Shown: piece by piece, positions 26,511 through 35,005 of the stretch
Position numbering within the stretch: position 1 is the first letter of the stretch
Layout: each line of letters begins with the position of its first letter
DNA from: CAINEC01 sp046303115
GTDB lineage: Bacteria > Bacteroidota > Bacteroidia > AKYH767-A > OLB10
Length of the DNA stretch: 64,000 bases
Direction: 5' to 3'
Assembly (NCBI GenBank): GCA_046303115.1
Contig: JBKCGZ010000143.1
Span: 19,542-83,541 of the forward strand
Position numbers and translations under genes: made by a program
Notes under the pieces: model-generated
What the model saw: the letters and a program-made list of their open reading frames with translations, nothing else
The model's database searches: none
Told to the model about the DNA's origin: nothing

Positions 26511-27824
26511 ATGATAGCAGATATATTTCTCACAGGATTACTAGTATTTTTAAACGGTTTTTTCGTTGCCGCAGAGTTTGCGATTGTAAAAGTTAGAGCT
26601 TCGCAGGTAGACATCAAAGCATCACACGGAAATAAACTTGCAAAAATATCGCAACATATTCTCGAAAACCTTGACAAATATTTAAGTACTTGTCAGCTAG
26701 GTATTACGCTAGCGAGTCTTGCCTTAGGTTGGATAGGCGAACGAGTTGTAACAAGAATTGTCGCTAATATTGGCGGACATTTTGGCTGGGTTATTAATCC
26801 AGAAGATCCAACAGGAATCGGGGTAATTATTGCGTTCATTCTCATTACTATTTTACATATTGTATTAGGTGAGCAAGCACCCAAAACAGCGGCTATTAGG
26901 AACCCACTTTTTCACACCATGATAGTTGCAATTCCACTGCGTGTGATGTATACTATTTTCTCACCATTCATCTGGGTTTTAAATAGCTTATCATCATTAA
27001 CATTGCGCGTTTTAGGATTAGGAAAAGCGACACATAGCGAAATTCATAGTGAAGAAGAAATCAGGATGCTATTAACGGAATCAGAAGAAGGTGGTGCAAT
27101 TAAACCTTCAGAAAATGAATTGATTCAAAATGTATTTGAGTTCGATGATCGAGTTGTACGGCAGATATTAATTCCGCGTACTAAAATCTCTGCAATTGAT
27201 GTTGAAAGTTCGAAGGAAGAAGTCATTCAGCGCGTGGTTGAAGAAGGATACTCCAGACTTCCAGTTTACCAAGATTCACTCGATAATATCATTGGTATTC
27301 TATATACGAAAGATTTAATTCGCGCAATGCACGAACGTAATTTTAAAGGTGTAAGTTCTTTAATCCGACCAGCGTATTTTATTCCGTTAAGTAAAGCTAT
27401 TAACGATTTGTTGAGGGAATTTCAAACACAGCATATTCAAATGGCGATTGTTACCAATGAATTTGGTGGCACCGCAGGAATTGTAACAATGGAAGATATC
27501 ATTGAAGAATTGGTAGGTGAAATTCAAGATGAATACGATGATGAAAAGCCTCCTGTAGAAAAGAAAAGCGAGACCGAGTACATTGTCAATGCAACTGCCT
27601 CCATAGGTGATGTGAACGATTTACTGCCAATAATGCTTGAAGAAAATCCGAATTATGATACTATCAGTGGATTGTTAAATGATATTTTCGGTCGCATTCC
27701 AGCGGTAAATGAAAAACGGATTTATGGTGGTTACGAGTTCACTGTTTTAAAACGCTTGAAGCACAGTGTCGACTCCGTAAAAATGGAAGTGGTAAATCCT
27801 GAAGACGTAGAAGGCTCTAACTAG
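26511..27824 (+). CDS. CNNM/CBS-domain (CorC/HlyC-type) membrane protein
   Basis: 437 residues. The domains in order are a CNNM/DUF21 transmembrane domain (3-4 helices, about 1-190), a CBS pair (about 205-340, with ILIPRTKISAIDV and GILYTKDLIRAM) and a CorC_HlyC C-terminal domain (about 355-430). Such proteins are linked to Mg2+/Co2+ efflux or homeostasis. GldE of gliding bacteria has the same layout, but no gldD is adjacent, so I do not give that symbol. Confidence 0.88.
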   Translation: MIADIFLTGLLVFLNGFFVAAEFAIVKVRASQVDIKASHGNKLAKISQHILENLDKYLSTCQLGITLASLALGWIGERVVTRIVANIGGHFGWVINPEDPTGIGVIIAFILITILHIVLGEQAPKTAAIRNPLFHTMIVAIPLRVMYTIFSPFIWVLNSLSSLTLRVLGLGKATHSEIHSEEEIRMLLTESEEGGAIKPSENELIQNVFEFDDRVVRQILIPRTKISAIDVESSKEEVIQRVVEEGYSRLPVYQDSLDNIIGILYTKDLIRAMHERNFKGVSSLIRPAYFIPLSKAINDLLREFQTQHIQMAIVTNEFGGTAGIVTMEDIIEELVGEIQDEYDDEKPPVEKKSETEYIVNATASIGDVNDLLPIMLEENPNYDTISGLLNDIFGRIPAVNEKRIYGGYEFTVLKRLKHSVDSVKMEVVNPEDVEGSN

Positions 27825-27825
27825 T

Positions 27826-28230
27826 TTACTTTGTACAAACAGCCGTTGCACTTTGGCCATCAGTTGAATAGTTCATACTAATTTTTTCTCCCCCACTACT
27901 ACTGTATATCCCAGAACCTTGAACAGGAATGGAAGTGGTTGTAATATTTTGGAAAGGAATTACAATTGAATTTCCAGAAATCTCCGCATAAGTTTGAGGA
28001 CTTGATGTTCCGTAATTACTAAAATTACTAATCTTGACTGAATCGCCATCACCAACCTTTGAAATGGTGATAGTAAACGATTGTGCAGGTGAACCAGTGA
28101 TTGTTTCCTGACACAACCAGCTTCCTGTGAATTTATCGCGAGGGTCAGCAGTTGGATCTACTGTCTCATCAGAACAAGAAGCAATAAATAAAGCGATGCT
28201 TGCAAAAGAAATCCAGATAATTTTTTTCAT
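27826..28230 (-). CDS. Small lipoprotein, lipocalin-like
   Basis: 134 residues. The signal peptide ends in the lipobox FIASC, followed by SDETVDPTADPRDKFTGSWLCQE. A beta-rich domain with GSW near its start resembles the small lipocalin-like lipoproteins common in Bacteroidota. A TAACTTTG -7 box is present on the minus strand (28251-28258). It converges on the CorC-like gene with a 1-base gap. The ligand and function are unknown. Confidence 0.75.
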   Translation of the reverse strand: MKKIIWISFASIALFIASCSDETVDPTADPRDKFTGSWLCQETITGSPAQSFTITISKVGDGDSVKISNFSNYGTSSPQTYAEISGNSIVIPFQNITTTSIPVQGSGIYSSSGGEKISMNYSTDGQSATAVCTK

Positions 28231-28361
28231 AGTTCTAAAATTGAATGGTTCAAAGTTATAAGAATTTAAGAAATTTTAAGGTGTTTAAAATACGGACAAA
28301 CTAAAAACTAAAGGAAACTTAAAATATTGTGGGGAGCCGTTATTATTCGTACCCTTTTAAT

Positions 28362-28369
28362 TACCTTTG
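28362..28369 (+). promoter_or_regulatory. -7 box of rbfA, 5 nt from ATG
   Basis: TACCTTTG with its G 5 bases before the A of ATG 28374. It fixes the start of rbfA at 28374 and predicts a leaderless transcript. Confidence 0.55.
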
Positions 28370-28373
28370 TTGT

Positions 28374-28736
28374 ATGGATTCGGTTCGTCAGCAGAAATAT
28401 GCCAGATTAATTCAAAAAGAGCTTGGGGAAATTTTTCAAAGAGAAGGTAGAAATTGGTTTGGACAAAATTTTATTACAATTACAAGTGCACGCGTAACAC
28501 CTGATTTGGGATTAGCCCGCATACAACTAAGTATGTTTAAAGTTGCTGAACCAAAGCTCATTTTAAAACAATTATCGATTCACAAAAATGAAATTCGTAA
28601 AGCATTGGGATTAAGAATTGGAAAACAGGCGCGTATTATTCCTGAATTAGAATTCTTTCACGATGACAGCCTTGATTATGTTGAAAAGATTGAAAAGATT
28701 TTTAAAAACTTGAATATTCCGCCCGAGGAAAAATAA
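28374..28736 (+). CDS. rbfA: 30S ribosome-binding factor RbfA
   Basis: 120 residues from ATG 28374 (MDSVRQQKYARLIQKEL), the usual RbfA length. A longer in-frame reading from 28329 runs through the promoter and should be discarded. It has the KH-like core: ITSARVTPDLGLARIQLS, RKALGLRIGKQARIIPELEF and HDDSLDYVEKIEKIF. RbfA binds the 5' helix of 16S rRNA during cold adaptation and 30S maturation. It forms a unit with thyA and folA. Confidence 0.95.
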   Translation: MDSVRQQKYARLIQKELGEIFQREGRNWFGQNFITITSARVTPDLGLARIQLSMFKVAEPKLILKQLSIHKNEIRKALGLRIGKQARIIPELEFFHDDSLDYVEKIEKIFKNLNIPPEEK

Positions 28737-28745
28737 ATCATCGCT

Positions 28746-29540
28746 ATGCAACAGTACAACGATTTGCTGCGACACGTAATGCAGCACGGAACAAAGAAAG
28801 AAGATAGAACTGGAACTGGAACCGTAAGTGTATTTGGTTATCAAATGCGATTTAATTTACAAGAAGGATTCCCTTTAGTTACTACCAAGAAAGTTCATAC
28901 TAAATCAATCATTCACGAATTACTTTGGTTTTTAAAAGGTGATACCAATATCAAATATTTAAAAGATAATGGCGTAACTATCTGGGATGAATGGGCTGAC
29001 GAAAATGGGAATTTAGGACCTGTTTATGGTTATCAATGGCGTTCATGGCCTTCTGCTTCAGGTGAACATATTGATCAGATATCGCAGTTAATTGATCAGA
29101 TAAAAAAGAATCCTGATTCAAGAAGATTATTAGTTAATGCCTGGAATGTGAGTGAAATTTCAAAAATGAAATTACCTCCTTGCCATATCCTATTTCAATT
29201 TTATGTAGCTGATGGAAAGTTAAGTTGTCAGTTATATCAGCGAAGTGCAGATTTATTTTTAGGAGTACCTTTTAACATTGCATCATACGCTTTGCTAACA
29301 CATATGGTAGCGCAGGTTTGTAATTTAGAAGTTGGCGAATTTATACACACATTAGGTGATGCTCATATTTACAGCAATCATTTTGATCAAGTAAACTTGC
29401 AATTAACGAGAGATCCTCTACCCTTGCCTACTTTAAAATTGAATCCAGAAGTAAAAAACATTTTCGATTTCACTTACGAGGATATTGCTATCGAAAACTA
29501 TCAATCACATCCTGCAATTAAAGCAGTTGTTGCTGTTTAG
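28746..29540 (+). CDS. thyA: Thymidylate synthase
   Basis: 264 residues, the same as E. coli ThyA. The active-site nucleophile Cys is in LPPCHILFQFYV. Folate and dUMP contacts include RRLLVNAWNV and QRSADLFLGVPFNIASYALL. It converts dUMP to dTMP using methylene-THF and yields DHF, which FolA (2 bases downstream) reduces. The pairing is a classic metabolic operon. Confidence 0.98.
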   Translation: MQQYNDLLRHVMQHGTKKEDRTGTGTVSVFGYQMRFNLQEGFPLVTTKKVHTKSIIHELLWFLKGDTNIKYLKDNGVTIWDEWADENGNLGPVYGYQWRSWPSASGEHIDQISQLIDQIKKNPDSRRLLVNAWNVSEISKMKLPPCHILFQFYVADGKLSCQLYQRSADLFLGVPFNIASYALLTHMVAQVCNLEVGEFIHTLGDAHIYSNHFDQVNLQLTRDPLPLPTLKLNPEVKNIFDFTYEDIAIENYQSHPAIKAVVAV

Positions 29541-29542
29541 AT

Positions 29543-30043
29543 ATGACTATTTCCATCATTGTTGCTTTTGCTAATAACCGTGTAATAGGTAAAGACAACC
29601 AATTAATTTGGCACTTGCCTAATGACCTAAAACATTTCAAAGCAGTTACGAGTGGACATCCTGTTATTATGGGACGTAAAACATTTGAGTCGATTGGAAG
29701 ATTATTACCAAACCGAAAAAACATCATTGTAACTCGTAATAAAGAATATCAAGTTGAGGGCGCTCACGTTTTTAATTCATTAGAAGCAGCAATTGAAAGC
29801 TGTATAGGCGAAGAAGAAATATTTATCATTGGCGGAAGTGAAATTTACGGACAGGCATTAGCGTTAGCACACAAACTGTATATCACAGAAGTCCTTCACA
29901 ATTTTGAAGGCGATGCTTTTTTCCCAGAAATTAATTTTGAAGAGTGGAAAGTAATTAGTGAGGAGAATGGGATTTTAGATGAGAAGAATAAGTGGGAGCA
30001 TCGTTTTAAATTATATCACCGTCACTTCGACTTCACTCATTGA
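29543..30043 (+). CDS. folA: Dihydrofolate reductase
   Basis: 166 residues. It has the NADPH/folate core: IIVAFANNRVIGKDNQLIWHLPNDLKHFK, with the catalytic acidic residue of the LPNDL segment, MGRKTFESIG, and the GG-S-E NADPH motif IIGGSEIYGQAL. It regenerates THF for ThyA. The last residues (HFDFTH) are encoded by a palindromic repeat beginning at 30014, so the natural C-terminus appears to have been replaced or extended by repeat DNA. Confidence 0.97.
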   Translation: MTISIIVAFANNRVIGKDNQLIWHLPNDLKHFKAVTSGHPVIMGRKTFESIGRLLPNRKNIIVTRNKEYQVEGAHVFNSLEAAIESCIGEEEIFIIGGSEIYGQALALAHKLYITEVLHNFEGDAFFPEINFEEWKVISEENGILDEKNKWEHRFKLYHRHFDFTH

Positions 30044-30126
30044 GCGGTGATAATAGTTGAGTAAGGTCCCTTCGACTACGCTCAGTGACCCTTTAATTTG
30101 TTTCCTAAACGAAGCCGAAGGAAACA
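30014..30126. repeat. Cluster of REP-like palindromes between folA and the GIY-YIG gene
   Basis: There are three structures. (1) TATCACCG (30014-30021) and CGGTGATA (30045-30052), 8-bp arms around CTTCGACTTCACTCAT. (2) GGTC (30065-30068) and GACC (30087-30090) around CTTCGACTACGCTCAG, a sequence related to the core of (1). (3) TGTTTCCT (30099-30106) and AGGAAACA (30119-30126), 8-bp arms with a 12-base loop, overlapping the 3' end of the GIY-YIG gene. The first overlaps the last codons of folA. Confidence 0.65.
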
Positions 30127-30443
30127 TTTAGGTGACTTGTCTCATTCTTGCACGCTGCCAACTCCTTCAACTTTTCAAAATCTCCTCTTACCAAGGCTGA
30201 TTTTTTATGACTTGTCCATCGTTGAATTTGCTTTTCTCTATAAAACGCTTTCCAAATCTTATCAAACTCTTCAAAATAAACTAAACAAACTGGAAAATGC
30301 TTCTTTGTATAGTTTGCACCCTTTCCATTTTGATGTGCAGCAATTCGCTTAAACAAATTCCTTGTACTACCGATGTAATATGTCCCATTAGAGCATTCTA
30401 AAATATACATATAACCACGAACTGGTCTTTTCTTTTTTTGCAT
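30105..30443 (-). CDS. Stand-alone GIY-YIG (URI-type) nuclease-like protein
   Basis: 112 residues. A URI-type GIY-YIG domain covers residues 9-90: YMYILECSNGTYYIGSTRNLFKRIAAHQNG, with Tyr-Ile and Tyr-Ile-Gly elements in place of strict GIY-YIG, the conserved Arg in KRIAAH, and a late Glu in YREKQIQRW. The last 20 or so residues lie in the palindromic repeat area and look like filler. Such genes are very common in Bacteroidota, often beside repeats. The substrate is unknown. It converges on folA. Confidence 0.85.
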   Translation of the reverse strand: MQKKKRPVRGYMYILECSNGTYYIGSTRNLFKRIAAHQNGKGANYTKKHFPVCLVYFEEFDKIWKAFYREKQIQRWTSHKKSALVRGDFEKLKELAACKNETSHLNVSFGFV

Positions 30444-30542
30444 TAGTTCTTTATGAAAAGGGGGCGCAAAAATATTTTAATTTTAACAAGTTTTAAAATG
30501 CAAAACTGTTGATTTATCGATTAGTTAATAACTTAATAATAA

Positions 30543-31205
30543 ATGAAAAATAGAGAAACACTAATCCTTCAATGGCTTATCACATTAATTCCCGTTGTAT
30601 ACTATTTGTCATTATGGAAACTACTTCCTGATGAGGTACCTACTCATTATAACTTCAACTTAAAACCCGACGATTTTCAATCGAAAGAATTTATGTTGGG
30701 TATTTTAATTTTTATGGGCTTGGTGGTAGTCGGTAGCTCGGCAGCAATTCTTAACGGAAACTCAATAGATCCGAAAAGAAAAACAGCGCAATCGGATTCT
30801 ATTTTAAAAATCACAACCTGGTTAGTGACTGTATTTATTACCCTAATTATTTTTATTATAGTAATAATGACAAAAAACTATTGTATTAAACAACCAATTG
30901 AAAGTTTTGAAAAAATAATTTTTATAGTTCTTTGCCTGTTCTTTATTTGCTTAGGCTTTTTAATGAAAAATGCAAAACCTAATTACTTCTTTGGCATTCG
31001 GACACCGTGGACATTAGCGAGTGAAGAAAACTGGAAACAAACGCATTTATTTGGATCAAAAATATGGATCTATGGTAACATCCTATTGGGTACAATAATA
31101 TTAATTTCACCCAATAATTTATTTGCACCAATATTTATAATAGGAATTATTATACTTTCGAGTATACCTGTTTATTATTCTTATCGTTTGTATTCGAAAG
31201 AATAG
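30543..31205 (+). CDS. DUF1648/SdpI family membrane protein
   Basis: 220 residues with about six transmembrane helices. The N-terminal DUF1648 part has the typical LPDEVPTHYNFNLKPD segment after TM1. The C-terminal SdpI part has the conserved FFGIRTPWTLASEENWKQTHLFGSKIW, shortened here to GIRTPWTL and NWKQTH. In Bacillus, SdpI is the immunity protein for the SdpC toxin. In Bacteroidota the role is unknown, and no SdpC-like gene is nearby. Confidence 0.82.
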   Translation: MKNRETLILQWLITLIPVVYYLSLWKLLPDEVPTHYNFNLKPDDFQSKEFMLGILIFMGLVVVGSSAAILNGNSIDPKRKTAQSDSILKITTWLVTVFITLIIFIIVIMTKNYCIKQPIESFEKIIFIVLCLFFICLGFLMKNAKPNYFFGIRTPWTLASEENWKQTHLFGSKIWIYGNILLGTIILISPNNLFAPIFIIGIIILSSIPVYYSYRLYSKE

Positions 31206-31273
31206 AAAAAATCTAATATAGAATTAACACATTTTGTCGTTCCAAAATAAAGAAACAACAGGAGCTTTTAAAT

Positions 31274-32518
31274 TTATGCTACGCGCAATTGATTCAAACT
31301 CGACTTCGATAATTTTTCTTTTGCGTAAGAAAGCGTAATCTCAAAATCTTTTTCTTTTTTATTTCCTGGGATTTCAAACATTGCATCTAGCATAATTGCT
31401 TCGCAAATACTTCTTAATCCTCTTGCCCCTAACTTAAACTCTAAAGCCTTTTCAACAATATAATCGAGGACATCATTACTAAATGAAAGCTTGATACCTT
31501 CCATATCAAACAACTTCTCATATTGTTTTGTCAAAGCATTTTTAGGCTCTGTTAAAATTGCACGAAGTGTTTCTTTATCTAAAGGCGATAAGTACGTAAT
31601 CATTGGTAAACGTCCAATCAATTCAGGAATTAATCCAAATGTTTTTAAATCAGCAGGACTAACATACTGCATCAAATTGCTTCTGTCAATTTCTTCTTTT
31701 TCTCCTTTCGCAGAAAATCCTAAAGAATTAGTTTGTAAGCGGCGAGAAATAATTTTATCGATTCCATCAAATGCTCCCCCACATATAAATAAAATATGTT
31801 GTGTGTTGACAGATATCATTTTCTGCTCTGGATGCTTTCTACCTCCTTGTGGTGGAACATTAATAATTGTGTTCTCTAACATTTTCAATAATCCCTGTTG
31901 AACACCTTCACCAGAGACATCACGTGTGATACTTGGATTATCTCCTTTGCGTGAAATTTTATCAATTTCATCGATGTACACGATACCTCTTTCTGCAGCA
32001 GCAACATCGTAATCAGCAGCCTGCAACAAACGAGTTAAAACACTTTCTACATCTTCACCTACATAACCTGCTTCTGTTAAAACAGTAGCATCAGCAATAC
32101 AAAAAGGCACTTTTAAAAGTTTAGCAATTGTTCGCGCCAATAATGTTTTACCTGTTCCTGTTTCACCAACCATGATGATGTTCGATTTTTCAATCTCAAC
32201 TTCATCTTTATCTTTTACTTTACTTTTATTAATTAATCGCTTATAGTGATTATAAACCGCAACCGACATCACCTTTTTAGCATGATTTTGTCCGATTACA
32301 TATTCGTCTAAAAACTTTTTAATATCAGTAGGCTTTGGCAAAGTAAGCGCAGACCCTAAACTAGTTTTTAGCTTTTGATCTTGCTCTTCACTAATTATAT
32401 TTTGCGCCTGCGCAATGCACTGATCACAAATATGTCCGTTAATACCGGCAATAAGCACATTAGCCTGGCTTTTATCACGGCCACAAAAGGAGCAAATGAT
32501 ATCTTGTTTTTGTTTCAC
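31274..32518 (-). CDS. clpX: ATP-dependent Clp protease ATP-binding subunit ClpX
   Basis: 414 residues. An N-terminal zinc-binding domain (Cys9, 12, 31, 34) is followed by one AAA+ module with Walker A GETGTGKT (118-125) and Walker B IVYIDEIDK. The ClpP-binding loop region is present (LGFSAKGEKEE is the nearby segment). ClpX unfolds tagged proteins and feeds them to ClpP. It is the third gene of tig-clpP-clpX, separated from clpP by 75 bases that contain a strong hairpin. Confidence 0.97.
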   Translation of the reverse strand: MKQKQDIICSFCGRDKSQANVLIAGINGHICDQCIAQAQNIISEEQDQKLKTSLGSALTLPKPTDIKKFLDEYVIGQNHAKKVMSVAVYNHYKRLINKSKVKDKDEVEIEKSNIIMVGETGTGKTLLARTIAKLLKVPFCIADATVLTEAGYVGEDVESVLTRLLQAADYDVAAAERGIVYIDEIDKISRKGDNPSITRDVSGEGVQQGLLKMLENTIINVPPQGGRKHPEQKMISVNTQHILFICGGAFDGIDKIISRRLQTNSLGFSAKGEKEEIDRSNLMQYVSPADLKTFGLIPELIGRLPMITYLSPLDKETLRAILTEPKNALTKQYEKLFDMEGIKLSFSNDVLDYIVEKALEFKLGARGLRSICEAIMLDAMFEIPGNKKEKDFEITLSYAKEKLSKSSLNQLRVA

Positions 32519-32540
32519 GGTTAGGTGTATTTAAGGTAAA

Positions 32541-32569
32541 AGCCGAACACGATTGTAATCGGTTCGGCT
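32541..32569. terminator. Hairpin between clpP and clpX
   Basis: AGCCGAAC (32541-32548), bulged A, CGATT, GT, AATCG, GTTCGGCT (32562-32569): a 13-bp stem with a single bulge. On the transcribed (minus) strand it is followed by only TTTTA, so it may be a leaky terminator or attenuator that lowers clpX relative to clpP. Confidence 0.55.
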
Positions 32570-32593
32570 AATTTAAGCAATATTTTACGGGTA

Positions 32594-33271
32594 TTATTTA
32601 GTTCTGATTAATACTTCGTCGATCATTCCATATTCTTTCGCCTCTTGAGCTGTCATCCAGTAGTCACGATCTGAATCTTTCCAAACCTGATCGTAATCTT
32701 TACCACTATGCTTTGAAATGATTTCGTAAAGTTCTTTCTTCAACTTACCAATTTCACGAGCTGTAATTTCGATATCTGATGCTTGTCCTTCAGCACCACC
32801 TAATGGCTGATGAATCATTACGCGAGCATGTTGTAATGCGCTACGCTTTCCTTTTGTTCCACAACATAAAAGAACTGCTCCCATTGAAGCTGCCATTCCA
32901 GTACAAACCATTGCAACATCAGGCTGAATGTATTGGATAGTATCATAGATTCCTAATCCTGCATAAACAGATCCACCTGGACTATTCATGTATATAGTAA
33001 TGTCGCGTTTTGCATCAGAAGATTCAAGAAATAATAACTGTGCTTGAATGATGTTAGCAACATAATCATTAATCCCTGTACCAAGGAAAATAATTCTATC
33101 CATCATCAAACGAGAGAAAACATCCATTTGAGCGATGTTTAACTGACGCTCTTCGATGATTGTTGGAGAGATATAATCTGCATAAACAGAATTAATATAG
33201 CTACCTACTCCATTACTACTCATACCACGGTGCTTTACCGCGTATTTCATGAATTCATTACGAAAGTCCAT
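32594..33271 (-). CDS. clpP: ATP-dependent Clp protease proteolytic subunit ClpP
   Basis: 225 residues. The Ser-His-Asp triad is visible: Ser129 in GMAASMG, His154 in RVMIHQP, and Asp203 in DRDYWMTA. The N-terminus is about 30 residues longer than the mature E. coli enzyme and probably includes a propeptide. It forms the double-heptamer chamber served by ClpX. It starts 25 bases after the tig stop. Confidence 0.97.
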   Translation of the reverse strand: MDFRNEFMKYAVKHRGMSSNGVGSYINSVYADYISPTIIEERQLNIAQMDVFSRLMMDRIIFLGTGINDYVANIIQAQLLFLESSDAKRDITIYMNSPGGSVYAGLGIYDTIQYIQPDVAMVCTGMAASMGAVLLCCGTKGKRSALQHARVMIHQPLGGAEGQASDIEITAREIGKLKKELYEIISKHSGKDYDQVWKDSDRDYWMTAQEAKEYGMIDEVLIRTK

Positions 33272-33296
33272 AAGTGTGTTTTATGTTTGTTTATTA

Positions 33297-34667
33297 TTAA
33301 TGGTGATGATGTTGATGTTTGCTCATTATGTCGACAAACTCTTCATGCGTGACGCCTTTAACGTCCTTTTTCACAATTTGGTTCAGGTGTTCGAAAACTT
33401 TTCTTCCAGTCAAGTTCTCAATCACTCGTTGAATGTTATTCTGATCTCCTAAATAACGCTTCACCATATCTCCCAAAGTCTCCTCATTTAACAAATGAGC
33501 TTGTCCGTAACGAAGATACTGATCTACAATTAACGACTTTGCGTAATTCTCAATTTCTTCCGGATTAATCTGCATATTATTATCAGAGTAGATTTTGTTT
33601 TCAATCAATCTCCATTTCAAATCGCGTGCATACTGGTTATATTCACGAGCTAATTGCTCTTCGGTAATTTTATCATTTGCCGACAATAACCAACGCTTTA
33701 AAAACTCATCTGGTAATTGCAAATTAGCCTCATGTAATAATGTATCTTCTAATTCATGCTTTAATGAATGCTCACTTTCATAACGGTATCCTTCTGCAAT
33801 TTCAGACTTTACTTTTTCTCTAAAACCTTCGATATCTGTAACTGCTCCATCGCCATATAATTGATCAAATAAATCAGTTGTCAATTCTGCATTTTCAACC
33901 TTATTGATTCTTTCAATTGTAAAACGGAAGTTTTTATCATAGTTCGATAAATCTTCAGATTTTAACCCAAGCATATATTTCACTTCATCCGCTGACTTCA
34001 CTGCCTGAACTGGATTAAACGTAACTACATCCATTAGTTTTTTACCAATGAATTGAGGACGAACATCAGAATCAGTAATCTTATCTAATAAAATAAAGCT
34101 TTGATTGGTATGCCCACCTTCAGCGATGTTTCCATCCGCATCTAATTCTTGGAAAGTCCCATATACAGAACATTCCGCATCTGAAACTTCTGGACTGATA
34201 TACTTTCCATAACGACGTTGAATTTTTGAAATTTCATCATCGATTACTTTGCTATCAACTGTGATTTCATACGCTGTAAATGTTTTTGAAGGAGGTAATG
34301 TAATGTTTACCTCTGGCGCTAATCCCATTTCAAAAGCAAATTCAAAATCAGCAGGATTGTCTAACGACATTTCAAAATTATTATCTGGCTTTGGCATTGG
34401 GTTACCAAGAACTTTAATATTATTATCGTTGATATGCTTATCAACTGCGTCTGAAACGATTTTGTTTAGCTCTTCAACTAATAACGACTTACCATACATT
34501 TTGCGAACTAGGCCTGGAGGTACCATTCCTTTTCTAAAACCTGGCATGTTAACTTGCTTAGAGTATTTTTTAATGGCTGTATCCACAGCAGGTTTGTAAT
34601 CTTCTGGGGCAATCTGAACTTTTAAAACTGCGTTTAAACTGTCTACTTTTTCTTGAATAATATTCAT
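33297..34667 (-). CDS. tig: Trigger factor
   Basis: 456 residues. The N-terminal ribosome-binding domain has the GFRKGMVPPGLVRKMYG loop (consensus GFRxGxxP). The middle is a divergent FKBP-like domain, and a helical C-terminal chaperone region follows (QLPDEFLKRWLL, with YDVEMQ-like divergence). It binds nascent chains at the ribosome exit. It ends in a natural His cluster, SKHQHHHH, which may bind metal. It is upstream of clpP-clpX and downstream of tRNA-Leu. Confidence 0.93.
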   Translation of the reverse strand: MNIIQEKVDSLNAVLKVQIAPEDYKPAVDTAIKKYSKQVNMPGFRKGMVPPGLVRKMYGKSLLVEELNKIVSDAVDKHINDNNIKVLGNPMPKPDNNFEMSLDNPADFEFAFEMGLAPEVNITLPPSKTFTAYEITVDSKVIDDEISKIQRRYGKYISPEVSDAECSVYGTFQELDADGNIAEGGHTNQSFILLDKITDSDVRPQFIGKKLMDVVTFNPVQAVKSADEVKYMLGLKSEDLSNYDKNFRFTIERINKVENAELTTDLFDQLYGDGAVTDIEGFREKVKSEIAEGYRYESEHSLKHELEDTLLHEANLQLPDEFLKRWLLSANDKITEEQLAREYNQYARDLKWRLIENKIYSDNNMQINPEEIENYAKSLIVDQYLRYGQAHLLNEETLGDMVKRYLGDQNNIQRVIENLTGRKVFEHLNQIVKKDVKGVTHEEFVDIMSKHQHHHH

Positions 34668-34703
34668 TGGATATACTTTGTTTACTATTTGATTTACAAT
34701 TAA

Positions 34704-34740
34704 TAAAAGAAGGCAGCCGTGCTATTGCAAAGCTGCCTTC
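34704..34740 (-). terminator. Terminator between tRNA-Leu and tig
   Basis: GAAGGCAGC pairs perfectly with GCTGCCTTC (34709-34717 and 34732-34740) with a 14-base loop. On the minus strand it is followed by TTTTATTA. Confidence 0.75.
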
Positions 34741-34751
34741 CGTCCGATTTG

Positions 34752-34833
34752 TGCGCATGGAGGGACTCGAACCCCCACGCCGTGAAGCACCAGATCCTAA
34801 GTCTGGCGCGGCTACCAATTACGCCACATGCGC
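34752..34833 (-). tRNA. tRNA-Leu (anticodon UAG)
   Basis: Reverse-complement reading gives a 7-bp acceptor stem GCGCATG/CATGCGC, a D-arm, an anticodon stem CCAGA/TCTGG with loop CTTAGGA (anticodon TAG, reads CUA), a long variable arm as in class II tRNAs, and a T-loop GGTTCGAGTCC. Discriminator A at 34752; CCA is not encoded. A TATTTTTG -7 box lies upstream on the minus strand at 34874-34881. Confidence 0.95.
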
Positions 34834-35005
34834 AAATCAGTGAATTATTCTATTACCTTGAATAATCTGGATGCAAAAATAATTATTTAAAGAACAATTT
34901 GAAGAACAATTCTAAAATATCGAATAATTCTTTTATCAATCGGGTCGCAAAAATAGCAATCATTGACTTATCTTTTGCAAATTCGCATCATCATTTTAAA
35001 CTTTA

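Noticed and set aside
26511..27824. GldE
   Set aside because: Same domain layout, but no neighbouring gldD and CorC/HlyC proteins are common; the symbol is not supported.
30098..30352. Plus-strand ORF over the GIY-YIG gene
   Set aside because: Antisense shadow; the GIY-YIG domain on the minus strand is clear.
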